Source: Alphaproteobacteria bacterium
GTDB lineage: Bacteria; Pseudomonadota; Alphaproteobacteria; Elsterales; Elsteraceae
DNA length: 58,703 bases
Reading direction: 5' to 3'
NCBI GenBank assembly: GCA_004292755.1
Contig: RDXE01000045.1
Coordinates: forward strand, 1-58,703
The position numbers were made by a program, and so were the translations under genes. The notes beneath the pieces were generated by a model. The model searched no databases. It was not told the origin of the DNA and saw only the letters and a list, made by a program, of their open reading frames with translations. Below are positions 33,429 to 41,613 of the stretch, in pieces. Within the stretch, counting starts at the first letter, position 1. Each line of letters starts with the position of its first letter.

Positions 33429-34394
33429 TCACGACGCTTGTGCGCGGGGAGATTCCAGGGCTGCTATGGTGGCGTCGTCGAGGGTGAGAGCCACGGCTCC
33501 TGCCGCTTCGGCAATTTGCTCGGGTCGGGTCGCACCCATGACAGGTGCCACCACCTGGGGCTTGGAGAACAGCCACGCCAGCGCGATCTGGACCGGCGAG
33601 CAGCCATAGGCGGCCGCAGCCTCAACCACTGCGGCGGCTGTTGCCCAATCGACTGCCGAGTATTCTTGGCGGCGGGCGATCAGGTCGGTGCGCGCGCGCT
33701 CCGTCGCACCGCCCTGGGGATCGCGGTTGCCCGCCAGAAAACCGCGCGCCAAAGGACTGTAAGGGATCAGGCCGACCCCGTAGTGACGGCAGGCGGGGAT
33801 CATCTCCTGCTCCTCCTCCCGCGCGATCAGATTGTAGAGATTCTGCATGGAGATGAATGGCTCCAGCCCCTTTGCCCTGGCGGTTGCCGCCAAATCAGCA
33901 AACCGCCAAGCTGGCATGGTGGAAGCGCCGAGGTGGCGCACCTTTCCAGCGCGCACGAGGTCGGTCAGGGTTGCCAACACCTCCTCCGTCGGGGTGACAT
34001 CGTCAATCCGATGGAGTTGGTAAAGATCGATGTAGTCTGTGCGCAGGCGCTTCAGTTGGCGGTCAATACTCGCCAGAATGTGCTTGCGCCCGATACCGCC
34101 ATGATTGGGCCGATCGGCGATGGCGATGCCCACTTTGGTGCCAATCACCACCTCATCCCGGCTGACCATCGACAGCAATTCAGCGCCGATGATGCTTTCA
34201 CTCATGCCCGCATTGTAGGTGTCGGCTGTGTCGAAGAAATTGATTCCGGCATCCAGAGCAGCCTTGAAGAACACACGGCTCTCCTCCGGGCCAAAGGCAC
34301 CCCAGGCCCGGCGCCCGGCTGCCCCCCAGGAATTGCCACCAAGGCAGATGGCGCTGACCATCAAGCCGCTGGTTCCCAATGGACGATATCGCAT
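33429..34394 (-). CDS. Aldo/keto reductase
   Basis: This NADPH-dependent TIM-barrel oxidoreductase has 321 residues. It begins MRYRPLGTSGLMVSAICLGG and has the catalytic Asp/Tyr in NFFDTADTYNAG. A conserved Lys lies in EVVIGTKVG, the active His in DLYQLHRID, and the cofactor-binding end is PVMGATRPEQIAEA. It resembles the YajO/Gfo-type general AKR branch acting on aldehydes or sugars; the substrate is unknown. GAGGGG lies upstream of the ATG. It is divergent from an MFS gene and 86 bp upstream of the Amt-chemoreceptor fusion on the same strand. Confidence 0.92.
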   Translation of the reverse strand: MRYRPLGTSGLMVSAICLGGNSWGAAGRRAWGAFGPEESRVFFKAALDAGINFFDTADTYNAGMSESIIGAELLSMVSRDEVVIGTKVGIAIADRPNHGGIGRKHILASIDRQLKRLRTDYIDLYQLHRIDDVTPTEEVLATLTDLVRAGKVRHLGASTMPAWRFADLAATARAKGLEPFISMQNLYNLIAREEEQEMIPACRHYGVGLIPYSPLARGFLAGNRDPQGGATERARTDLIARRQEYSAVDWATAAAVVEAAAAYGCSPVQIALAWLFSKPQVVAPVMGATRPEQIAEAAGAVALTLDDATIAALESPRAQAS

Positions 34395-34762
34395 GCTGCC
34401 CCCCTCGGTTCGATCGCCTGCACCCGGCGCTGCAGGCTGCGCCGAGAGGTCGATGGCTGCCAAGGCGCAATCGCCGCAGGTGCGTCGGGCCTTGACACGG
34501 GGGCGGAGGCAGGCTATCCGACTGAGACCTAAAATTAGGTTGTTCCCCTCGCGTGTTCTCATGATTTCGCTTCTGACCAAGCATCACTCTCTGCGGCACC
34601 TGACAGTTGGCGGGTTGCGTCTGCTTGACGTCATCAAGACCGAACCCGGGTAGCGTCGCCCCCCTCCCTTCTGAATCATCACTCTCTCCAACGGGATTGA
34701 TCTACGCGCGCCTTAGATTTGGCGCGTGATCGCACCCGTTTGTCTGGTGTTTGAGGCTTATC
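34395..34762. other. 368-bp divergent intergenic region with two inverted repeats
   Basis: It separates the aldo/keto reductase from the MFS gene and must hold both promoters. ACCTAA-AA-TTAGGT (34527-34540) is a perfect inverted repeat suited to a dimeric regulator. CGCGCC-N8-GGCGCG (34707-34726) could form a leader hairpin about 37 bases before the MFS start. No coding content or RNA gene is recognised. Confidence 0.5.
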
Positions 34763-35929
34763 ATGTCTGTTATGACTGCCGAGACTACGGTCCCGGCGGT
34801 GCCGATGCCGTTTGTCTGGCGCGTGACTGCGGTTGGACTGGTGTCGGCCTTTGCCGCGATGTTGGTGTATCCAGCTGCGGTTGCCGCCCTTGCTGCGCGT
34901 GGTGTCAGTGCCAGCGCGATTGGATTGTTCGCTGTTCTGCAGCCAGCCGCGATGATCGCGCTGATCCCCTGCATGCCGTGGGTGGAGCGGCGGATCGGCC
35001 GGATCGCCGCCATTCGCCTCGCCCTGGTGATGGGGGCGGCTGCCATCGCCGTGATGGTGGCGAGCGACAGTGTTGGGCTGTGGTTGCTCGCCTCCATGCT
35101 GATGGGGGTGCAGTTCGCGGTCCACTGGACCTCGATCGACACGGCGCTGTCGGAGAATGTGCCCAAGCACAAGGCGGGCCGCGTGATTGGGCTGTACCAG
35201 ACGCTGCTCGCGGCCGGGGTGGCCGCAGGCCCGGCCGTGGTGACCCTGTTCGCCCTGCCGTTTCAGGCCGCCGCCCTGGTCGGCTGTGCGCTGATCCTGG
35301 TCAGCCTTGGAGCCACCCTGGGTGAGGTTGGCACCCGCATCGACGCCGCCGCCGCGGCCTTGCGGCGCCCCACACTGTCCCCTGCCCGCTTTGCCCGCAC
35401 CCATGCCGGGTTGGCGGCAGCAGCCGTGCTGGCTGGCATCTTTGAAGTTGGCACCTCGGCGATGGCGACAGTCCACGCCCTGCATCTTGGCTTCAGCGCC
35501 CCGGCGGCTGTGTTTGCAGCGGCCGTGATTGCGGGCGGCAGTCTGGTGGCCCAGCTGCCCGCGGGCTGGTTGGCCGACCGTGTGGGTCTACCCACCTTGA
35601 TGCGCGCCTGCGGCCTTGGCATGGCGGCCTCAGCGGCTGCCCTGCCGCTGGCGGATAGTGCACCTCTGGTGTTCTGGGTGTTGACAGCGCTGTGGGGTGC
35701 CTTTGGCGGGGCCTTGCAAACCCTGGTCTATCTCAGCGTTGCCAAGTCACGCGACCCCAGCGCCGTTGGCCCTGCGATGGCCGTGCTGGCGATTGGCTGC
35801 ACCCTCGGCTCCCTCATCGGCCCCGGCCTCGGCGGCATCGCCATGGACCTCTCGCCCTCCCTCGGCCTCGCCCTCGCCCTCACCCTCAGCGCAGCCGTGC
35901 TGACGGTGGTGGTGGGGCGGCGGCGGTGA
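34763..35929 (+). CDS. MFS transporter
   Basis: This major facilitator protein has 388 residues and about 12 hydrophobic segments. The loop 2-3 motif is degenerate (PWVERRIGRIAAIR). A charged central loop (PTLSPARFARTHAG) divides two halves, and the second half repeats the pattern in GWLADRVGLPTLMRACG. A short family member without periplasmic domains, it probably exports or imports a small molecule, which cannot be named. The ATG at 34763 has GAGG 6 bases upstream; an ATG three codons later is also possible. It converges with the three-gene ATPase cassette, 23 bp away. Confidence 0.85.
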   Translation: MSVMTAETTVPAVPMPFVWRVTAVGLVSAFAAMLVYPAAVAALAARGVSASAIGLFAVLQPAAMIALIPCMPWVERRIGRIAAIRLALVMGAAAIAVMVASDSVGLWLLASMLMGVQFAVHWTSIDTALSENVPKHKAGRVIGLYQTLLAAGVAAGPAVVTLFALPFQAAALVGCALILVSLGATLGEVGTRIDAAAAALRRPTLSPARFARTHAGLAAAAVLAGIFEVGTSAMATVHALHLGFSAPAAVFAAAVIAGGSLVAQLPAGWLADRVGLPTLMRACGLGMAASAAALPLADSAPLVFWVLTALWGAFGGALQTLVYLSVAKSRDPSAVGPAMAVLAIGCTLGSLIGPGLGGIAMDLSPSLGLALALTLSAAVLTVVVGRRR

Positions 35930-35952
35930 GGGAGGCAGATTGGTCGAGCGGA

Positions 35953-37452
35953 TCAGGTCTGCGGTGCGACGCCACCTTTTTTCAGGAGCGCCGCACCGAT
36001 ACGAAAGAGATCGGGCATGTCGTAGCGGCCATCGGTTCTGCTGGTCAGGACGCCCATTCTGATCAAGCGATCTGCCAGCTCAGCTTCTCTGTTTGACCAG
36101 TCGTCTCGCCCAGCCGAACTCATCGAAACGGGAGACAAAGTCTTTGCTCTTTCTGCAATTCTGATAACCGCGGGTACCGTGGTGTTCTCCGCCCAGGCGT
36201 GAAAGAACACCTGCGGCACCGCTGGCACTCGAAGACCCGCCAATGGTTGGAGCACGCGCTTGATCCAAGGGTACTCGGTGGCGAGTTGATCAATTCGGAC
36301 TTTCGAGGCCTCTCGCAGCCCTTCGCGAATGGCCTGCGGCAGCAGGATCAGGCCACCAGCGCCACGAGACTGAGACAGTTCTGCCGCCCTCTGCATCAAG
36401 ATTAAGAAGCTACGTGGTGTGACATCTCCCAAACCGTCCGCAAGATGATTGTACGGCCAGTCAAAGGTTTTACCCTTTCTAGGACCACCGCCCATAAAGG
36501 AACCAGCCATCGCTTCGAACAGTGTTCGTTGTAACATCTCATTCTTGGAGAGCGTCCAGTCTCCAAGATTTCCTGGTTTTTCAGGGAGATTACCCAAGTT
36601 TAAAAGCTTAATGAAACGGCCAAAAGCTCCCCGTGCCTGTTCATCAAAAGCCAATCTAGAGAACATGAGTCCGAAAAGATCAGCCTGCTTCCAATCAAGC
36701 TTTGCTGAACCGCTACGCAACTTCGGTAGTTCCACGAGACGTAGGTTGAGCTCACTCAATTGGTCAGGCCGCATAAACAGTTTGGCTCGGATCATCTCGA
36801 AACCACGCAATTCCCAGACCACCCGCATAAGTGCATCGATGAGTGCGCTTAACCTGGACCAATCCTCTGAAATCGAGTCCAATGCGTCAAAAACAATGAG
36901 AACTGTCTGCTTTTGTTTAGCGAGTTCATCATCAACCTTGACCATCACATCAGCCCATTCCTCGGGGTCCGCCAAATAATCAAGAGTCTTTGTGAGTGAT
37001 CTTTCTTCATCAGGTTTTACTACCTGGAGGGCAGCTCTCACTATCACAGCTCGCCAAAAAATCTCTGCCGTCTCATGCTCCCGTCCGCTTGGAATTAACT
37101 TGTCAACTTCCAATCTTGACACACCAGCTTTCGCCACACCGCCAAACCCGATTTTAACTTGAAGCCGATCAAGACCCAAGCGTGGATAGAGACGAGCAGC
37201 AAGAACCCGAGTATCTTCATTGCATAAAACGCTTGCCCAGAAGCTCTTTCCCGCACCACGCGCGCCCAGAACTAAGGTTGTTGCTGGGTCTAGCGCTTTG
37301 CTATGAGCCGTGGGTGCAAAAATATCCTCAGGCTTAGCTCTATCTTGGCCAACAATCGTAGTCGACGCACTAGGATCAAATCCTGAAATAGTCGCACGTA
37401 TCGCAGTGATATCTTGTAAGTCGGGAGTGAAGCTTTTCAAGTGAGTGCTCAT
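35953..37452 (-). CDS. P-loop NTPase of the HEPN/KGGVGR cassette
   Basis: This large NTPase of 499 residues belongs to no family I can name. Walker A is LGARGAGKSFW at about 63-72 and Walker B is TVLIVFDALDS at about 183-193. The rest is mostly helical, with conserved-looking RSFLILMQRAAELSQSRG and a C-terminal winged-helix-like end (ELADRLIRMGVLTSRTDGRY). This layout resembles STAND-like or AAA-type regulators with a helical sensor part. It is the third gene of a unit whose starts and stops overlap by 4 bp. Base composition is lower in GC than the surrounding genes, suggesting transfer. Function unknown; a conflict or defence role is inferred. Confidence 0.8.
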   Translation of the reverse strand: MSTHLKSFTPDLQDITAIRATISGFDPSASTTIVGQDRAKPEDIFAPTAHSKALDPATTLVLGARGAGKSFWASVLCNEDTRVLAARLYPRLGLDRLQVKIGFGGVAKAGVSRLEVDKLIPSGREHETAEIFWRAVIVRAALQVVKPDEERSLTKTLDYLADPEEWADVMVKVDDELAKQKQTVLIVFDALDSISEDWSRLSALIDALMRVVWELRGFEMIRAKLFMRPDQLSELNLRLVELPKLRSGSAKLDWKQADLFGLMFSRLAFDEQARGAFGRFIKLLNLGNLPEKPGNLGDWTLSKNEMLQRTLFEAMAGSFMGGGPRKGKTFDWPYNHLADGLGDVTPRSFLILMQRAAELSQSRGAGGLILLPQAIREGLREASKVRIDQLATEYPWIKRVLQPLAGLRVPAVPQVFFHAWAENTTVPAVIRIAERAKTLSPVSMSSAGRDDWSNREAELADRLIRMGVLTSRTDGRYDMPDLFRIGAALLKKGGVAPQT

Positions 37453-38753
37453 TTGTACAACGCCATCTGTTCATCAACCCAATCCAGAACCTCTCCAAAG
37501 GTTGACTGCACGAGTCGTTCATCCAGTTGGGTTCTATTCATAACTGGATTGAAGTTACGGTAGCGCTCATCATTCAGGATACGTAACATGGGCGCTGATT
37601 CCTTCGGTTGCGGGGCGCTTGCGTCACTGTCTGCCCAATCTAACTCCAAATCATCTGGCCCAAGCGACTCAGAACTTGAGCCCCCCCCCTCGTCCCGGTT
37701 CCAAAGGACATTGAAGCGCTCCTCCGCGGCTTTGGCGTCCCCAGGGTCCGCTTTGGCCTGAACAAACCAAACATTGTCCTCCCAACGGGAGCCTGCGAGA
37801 ACACGATCACGGATGTGTGCCAACAGGAAGCCATAGCCTTGAAATGTCTGAGGTTCATTGATCCCAAAGAGGAGCACCTTTGCCCCAAGCCCGAGAACGG
37901 GTGTTGCGGTTGTCTCGTGCAACCCAGCACGCCCATCGATCAGCACGACGTCAAAGTCACCAGTTGCCTCAAAGCTTTCGATCATGTCCCGGACCTGATC
38001 GCGGAAGGCAAAACGGGCACCGTCGCGGATATCCTCAAGACTTGCACGAGCGATCTTAGCGAGGGCGTCTGCGGGGTTGTCTAGTGTTTGGCTTCCAAAG
38101 GCAGGAACCACAGCAACACCGTCCAAAAGCGACGACCTGCCAATACAATCGGCACGAAACCGAGTATCAATCTGAGACAGCCTGTTCTCGATCAGCCAAT
38201 CCACCACACCGTAGAGAGGCAATTCCTTCTCTTCCAACAGCGTTGCGCCAAGACCGGGAGCTTCCAGATCAAGATCCACAGCAAGCACGCGGTGACCATT
38301 CTTGGCCAGATGCGCTGCGATGATAGAGAGCGCTGTCGAACGGCCAACTCCACCTTTGATACTGACAAAGGCAAATCGAGGAATCTGGTTCGCCTCAAGA
38401 ACGGGGGGCGCCATCCAGTCTGCCCCGACAATCCGGCGATCCAACAGTCGAAGGGTCACTCCATCAATCGTGAGACTTGCAACGGACGTCGCCTCTTCGA
38501 CAAGCCGCAAGACGCCAGGCGCATCGCGTCCGCGAACCGGTTCATCAGGCCGGGCGTAGGGACCAAGGCGTGCGATCACTGCGCGGTTCAAGCCGTCGAG
38601 GTCTTCGTTTGGCGCGTCGAGGATAACGCCGAGGCGGCCTTCAAAATCGCGGATCACAATCGGCTGCGCTGCCGCCAAATCCCCGGGATAGTCGGCTCGC
38701 AAAACAGCGACCAACGCGGGCAAGCTGGTGTCGAAGCGGATCGGGTTCTTCAT
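37449..38753 (-). CDS. ParA/MinD-like ATPase with KGGVGR variant loop
   Basis: The 434-residue protein has a deviant Walker A KGGVGRST at about 133-140. The signature first Lys is kept, but the usual P-loop Lys is Arg. The fold continues with AVDLDLEAPGLGATLL, the Walker B-like DVVLIDGRAGLHETT and VLLFGINEPQTFQGYGF. An N-terminal 110-residue domain precedes it, and an acidic linker (DEGGGSSSESLGPDDLELDW) and a C-terminal domain follow. ATPases of this type are named KGGVGR-motif variants, with no settled function. They use dimeric ATP switching for positioning or regulation. It overlaps its two neighbours by 4 bp each. Confidence 0.88.
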   Translation of the reverse strand: MKNPIRFDTSLPALVAVLRADYPGDLAAAQPIVIRDFEGRLGVILDAPNEDLDGLNRAVIARLGPYARPDEPVRGRDAPGVLRLVEEATSVASLTIDGVTLRLLDRRIVGADWMAPPVLEANQIPRFAFVSIKGGVGRSTALSIIAAHLAKNGHRVLAVDLDLEAPGLGATLLEEKELPLYGVVDWLIENRLSQIDTRFRADCIGRSSLLDGVAVVPAFGSQTLDNPADALAKIARASLEDIRDGARFAFRDQVRDMIESFEATGDFDVVLIDGRAGLHETTATPVLGLGAKVLLFGINEPQTFQGYGFLLAHIRDRVLAGSRWEDNVWFVQAKADPGDAKAAEERFNVLWNRDEGGGSSSESLGPDDLELDWADSDASAPQPKESAPMLRILNDERYRNFNPVMNRTQLDERLVQSTFGEVLDWVDEQMALYK

Positions 38754-39142
38754 AGCAACGTCGCCAAAGCAGTGTCCGCATCAGAGCGCCACATCTCCAA
38801 CATTTTGTCGTCGGGACAGGTTCCATCACTGTAGCGGATATCGATAGCCCAACCTCTTAGGTAACTATCTTCGGCAAATCTTACGAGCCCGCCATCAAGA
38901 CGGCCAGAAAGCTCGTCTCGGAGTTTTTGCTTGATTGCAGGAAAGTGCGCAAAGGCGGCGCCGTCTCGGCTATCCTTGGTCCAATGTAAACTGCGGTAGC
39001 GTGCCTTGACCGCGCACTCAGCAGCAATGCCGTAAAGATACCCTGCGGTTGTCCGGTCACGCACAGGGCCTGTGTTGAGCCGCTCGGCGGCAGCCCAATT
39101 TCGATTGGCAGACTTGATTAAGTCCGGACTGAACTGACTCAT
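38750..39142 (-). CDS. HEPN-like domain protein, first gene of the cassette
   Basis: The 130-residue helical protein looks like a HEPN-type domain. The helix GYLYGIAAECAVKARYRSLH resembles the ALE/AE..LKA helix of that family. R59-D60-x5-H66 (RDGAAFAHFPAIKQ) fits the R(N/D/H)-x4-6-H motif that forms the RNase centre in active members. Many HEPN proteins are toxin ribonucleases in anti-phage or toxin-antitoxin systems. No nucleotidyltransferase (MNT) antitoxin gene is adjacent; two ATPases follow instead. The ribosome site is weak, and a perfect inverted repeat lies 25 bp upstream. Assignment is by eye. Confidence 0.65.
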   Translation of the reverse strand: MSQFSPDLIKSANRNWAAAERLNTGPVRDRTTAGYLYGIAAECAVKARYRSLHWTKDSRDGAAFAHFPAIKQKLRDELSGRLDGGLVRFAEDSYLRGWAIDIRYSDGTCPDDKMLEMWRSDADTALATLL

Positions 39143-39166
39143 GTCACTGTCTTAGTCCCTGGCGCT

Positions 39167-39181
39167 ACGCTTGCCAAGCGT
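39167..39181. promoter_or_regulatory. Perfect 15-bp inverted repeat before the HEPN cassette
   Basis: ACGCTTG-C-CAAGCGT has two perfect 7-bp arms around one base, 25 bp upstream of the first cassette gene. The position suits an operator for a dimeric repressor, as in many self-controlled toxin or defence units. No repressor gene is adjacent. Confidence 0.5.
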
Positions 39182-39238
39182 GGAGCCGTCAGTTGCAGGC
39201 TCTCGTGGCTCTAGGAACCACTCAGAAGATCACACCCC

Positions 39239-40303
39239 TCACTCAAACACCAATTCCCCACCGTCCACTGGCTCGAAGAAGCGGGCCACCATCTCTGGCG
39301 TCACCTCTGCCAGAGTGGCGGGGGTCCAGCGGGGGGAGTTGTCCTTGTCGATCAGCAGGGCGCGGATGCCTTCGGCGAAGTCGCCTGCTGCCATCGCGTG
39401 TTGGCTCATGCGGAATTCCATCTGGAGGATGGGTTCAATCTCCTGTCCGGCTCCGCGGCGCAGTTGCTCGGACGTGATCGCCATCGACAGGGGGGATTTT
39501 GTGGCGAGGGTGGCCAGCACCTCCTGCGCCCAGGGGTCTGGGTCGGTCGCCAAGGCGTCGAGAATCGCGGGCACGGTTGCATGGCTGAAGCAGCGGTCGA
39601 TAGTGGCGCGCCGCTGGGCCAGTGGTGCATCGGGGAACGGGGCGGTGAACCGGCTGAGGATGGCGTCCACGCCTGCTGCGTCGGCCGGGGCCTCGGCCAC
39701 CAGGGCTGCAGCTAAGTCCGCATGGGCGGCGCGAGGGACGAAGTGGGTGGCATAGCCGATATAGCCGCAATCCCCTGCCCCCAGCCGCGCCCCAGTCAAG
39801 GCAAGGTAGAGGCCGATGGCACCGGGGCAGCGCGGCAGGAACCACGCGCCGCCAACATCGGGAAACAGCCCGATGCCGGTTTCTGGCATGGCGAACAGCA
39901 CATGCTCGCTCACCACCCGGTGCGAGCCATGGACCGACAGGCCAACCCCGCCCCCCATGCTGATGCCATCGATCAGCGCGACATAGGGCTTCGGGCAGCG
40001 GTGAATCCGGCAGTTCAGGCGGTACTCCTCAAAGAAGAAATCCCGCCCCATGGTGGCGCCCGGCTGGCTGAGCGAGAGGGCGACCGCACGCACATCGCCA
40101 CCGGCACAGAAGGCGCGCTCCCCCTCGGCTGTGATCAGCACCAGACGCACCGCGGGGTCCGCAATCGCAGCCGCCAGCGGCGGGTCGATCACCCGGATCA
40201 TGTCAAGCGACAGCGCGTTCAGCGCCTTTGGCCGGGTCATTTCAATGTGGCAGGTGCCGCCCTTGCGGCTGACGCGGACATCGGAGTGGTTGGTCTGGAT
40301 CAT
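39239..40303 (-). CDS. 3-hydroxyisobutyryl-CoA hydrolase-like enoyl-CoA hydratase family protein
   Basis: The 354-residue crotonase-fold enzyme is of HIBCH length, longer than plain enoyl-CoA hydratases. It shows oxyanion-hole motifs FCAGGDVRAVAL and DGISMGGGVGLSVHGSHRV and the HIBCH-typical FAMPETGIGLFPDVGG with the catalytic Glu. The C-terminal part ends RWTPATLAEVTPEMV. It removes CoA from 3-hydroxyisobutyryl-CoA in valine breakdown. The ATG overlaps the stop of the acyl-CoA dehydrogenase gene by 4 bp, and that pairing supports the valine-pathway reading. Confidence 0.92.
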   Translation of the reverse strand: MIQTNHSDVRVSRKGGTCHIEMTRPKALNALSLDMIRVIDPPLAAAIADPAVRLVLITAEGERAFCAGGDVRAVALSLSQPGATMGRDFFFEEYRLNCRIHRCPKPYVALIDGISMGGGVGLSVHGSHRVVSEHVLFAMPETGIGLFPDVGGAWFLPRCPGAIGLYLALTGARLGAGDCGYIGYATHFVPRAAHADLAAALVAEAPADAAGVDAILSRFTAPFPDAPLAQRRATIDRCFSHATVPAILDALATDPDPWAQEVLATLATKSPLSMAITSEQLRRGAGQEIEPILQMEFRMSQHAMAAGDFAEGIRALLIDKDNSPRWTPATLAEVTPEMVARFFEPVDGGELVFE

Positions 40304-41445
40304 GGGGTATCCTGCAACAAGCGCCTGGCGATGATCAGGCGCATGATTTCGTTGGTGCCTTCAAGGATTTGGTGAACGCGCAGATCGCGCAAGTAGCGCT
40401 CCACCTGATACTCGCGGATGTAGCCATAGCCGCCATGCAGTTGCAGGGCTTGGTTCACGATCTCAAAGCCCGCATCGGTGGCAAGGCGCTTCGCCATCGC
40501 GCACCACACAGTGGCCTCCGCATGGCCGGTATTGAGCGCCCAGGCCGCCCGATGCAGCATCAGGCGTGCGGCCTCCAACTCCGTCGCCATGTCGGCCAAA
40601 CGGAATTGCAGCGCCTGGAACTCAGCCAAGGGCTTGCCGAAGGCGCGGCGCTGGCGGACATGGTCAAGGGCGCGCTCCAACGCCGCCCGTGCACCACCCA
40701 GGGAACAGGCGCCGATGTTCAAGCGCCCGCCATCCAGCCCCGCCATGGCAATCTTGAAGCCCTGCCCCTCTGCACCAATCCGATTGGCGACCGGCACCAC
40801 GGCATCATCCAGCATCACCATCGCCGTGGGTTGGGAGTTCCAGCCAAGCTTTACCTCCGGCTTGCCGAAACTCAGGCCCGGCGTGTCCTTCTCCACGGCC
40901 AGACAGGTGATGCCGCGGGCACCCGCCTCGCCGGTGCGCGCCATCACGAGGTAGAGGTCGGACGCTCCCGCACCAGAGATGAACGCCTTGGTGCCGGTCA
41001 CCCGATACACATCGCCATCGCGCACCGCACGGGTGGTCAGCGCTGCGGCGTCCGACCCCGCCCCCGGCTCGGTCAAGCAATAGCTAGCGAACCAGCGCAT
41101 GTCGGCCAGCGGGGGAATCAGCCGGGCGTGCTGGTCGGGCGTGCCGAACCGGTCGATCATCCAGGCGCACATATTGTGGATCGACAGGTAAGCCGCCGTG
41201 GAGGGACAGGCAGCCGCCAATTCCTCAAACACCAGCGCCGCTTCCAGCCGGCCAAGGCCGGTGCCGCCGCTATCCTCCCGCACATAGATCGCGGCCAGGC
41301 CAAGGGCAGCAGCCGCGCGCAGGGTATCGACAGGAAAGGTCTTCGCCTCATCCCAGTCCGAGGCGTGGGGGGCGATTTGCTCGGCGGCAAAGCTGCGGCA
41401 CATCTCGCGGATCTGCAGGCGATCCTCGTCTAGCGCAAACTCCAT
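40300..41445 (-). CDS. Acyl-CoA dehydrogenase, probably isobutyryl-CoA specific
   Basis: This FAD-dependent acyl-CoA dehydrogenase has 381 residues. It has the FAD/substrate motifs CLTEPGAGSDAAAL and FISGAGASDLYLV, the central RAFGKPLAEFQALQFRLADM, and the catalytic-base region QALQLHGGYGYIREY followed by HQILEGTNEIMRLIIARRLL. Coupling with an HIBCH-like hydrolase points to isobutyryl-CoA in valine breakdown; other short branched acyl-CoAs are possible. The start has GGGAGGGAG upstream and gives the normal N-terminus (FALDEDRLQIREMCRSFA). It is divergent from the moxR operon. Confidence 0.93.
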   Translation of the reverse strand: MEFALDEDRLQIREMCRSFAAEQIAPHASDWDEAKTFPVDTLRAAAALGLAAIYVREDSGGTGLGRLEAALVFEELAAACPSTAAYLSIHNMCAWMIDRFGTPDQHARLIPPLADMRWFASYCLTEPGAGSDAAALTTRAVRDGDVYRVTGTKAFISGAGASDLYLVMARTGEAGARGITCLAVEKDTPGLSFGKPEVKLGWNSQPTAMVMLDDAVVPVANRIGAEGQGFKIAMAGLDGGRLNIGACSLGGARAALERALDHVRQRRAFGKPLAEFQALQFRLADMATELEAARLMLHRAAWALNTGHAEATVWCAMAKRLATDAGFEIVNQALQLHGGYGYIREYQVERYLRDLRVHQILEGTNEIMRLIIARRLLQDTP

Positions 41446-41613
41446 CGCTGCTCCCTCCCAAGGCCAGTGGGCTGCGGGCTGGGATGCCCGTGCGCTGGCG
41501 TGTTGGCGCAGGAGAGTAGCGAAGGCCACCCCAGCACTCCACCCCGCAGGCAGGGGTTGCACACACCGCAGTGCGCTGCCCCTTGGCGGCGACCGCCGGG
41601 CGGCATACTGGTT

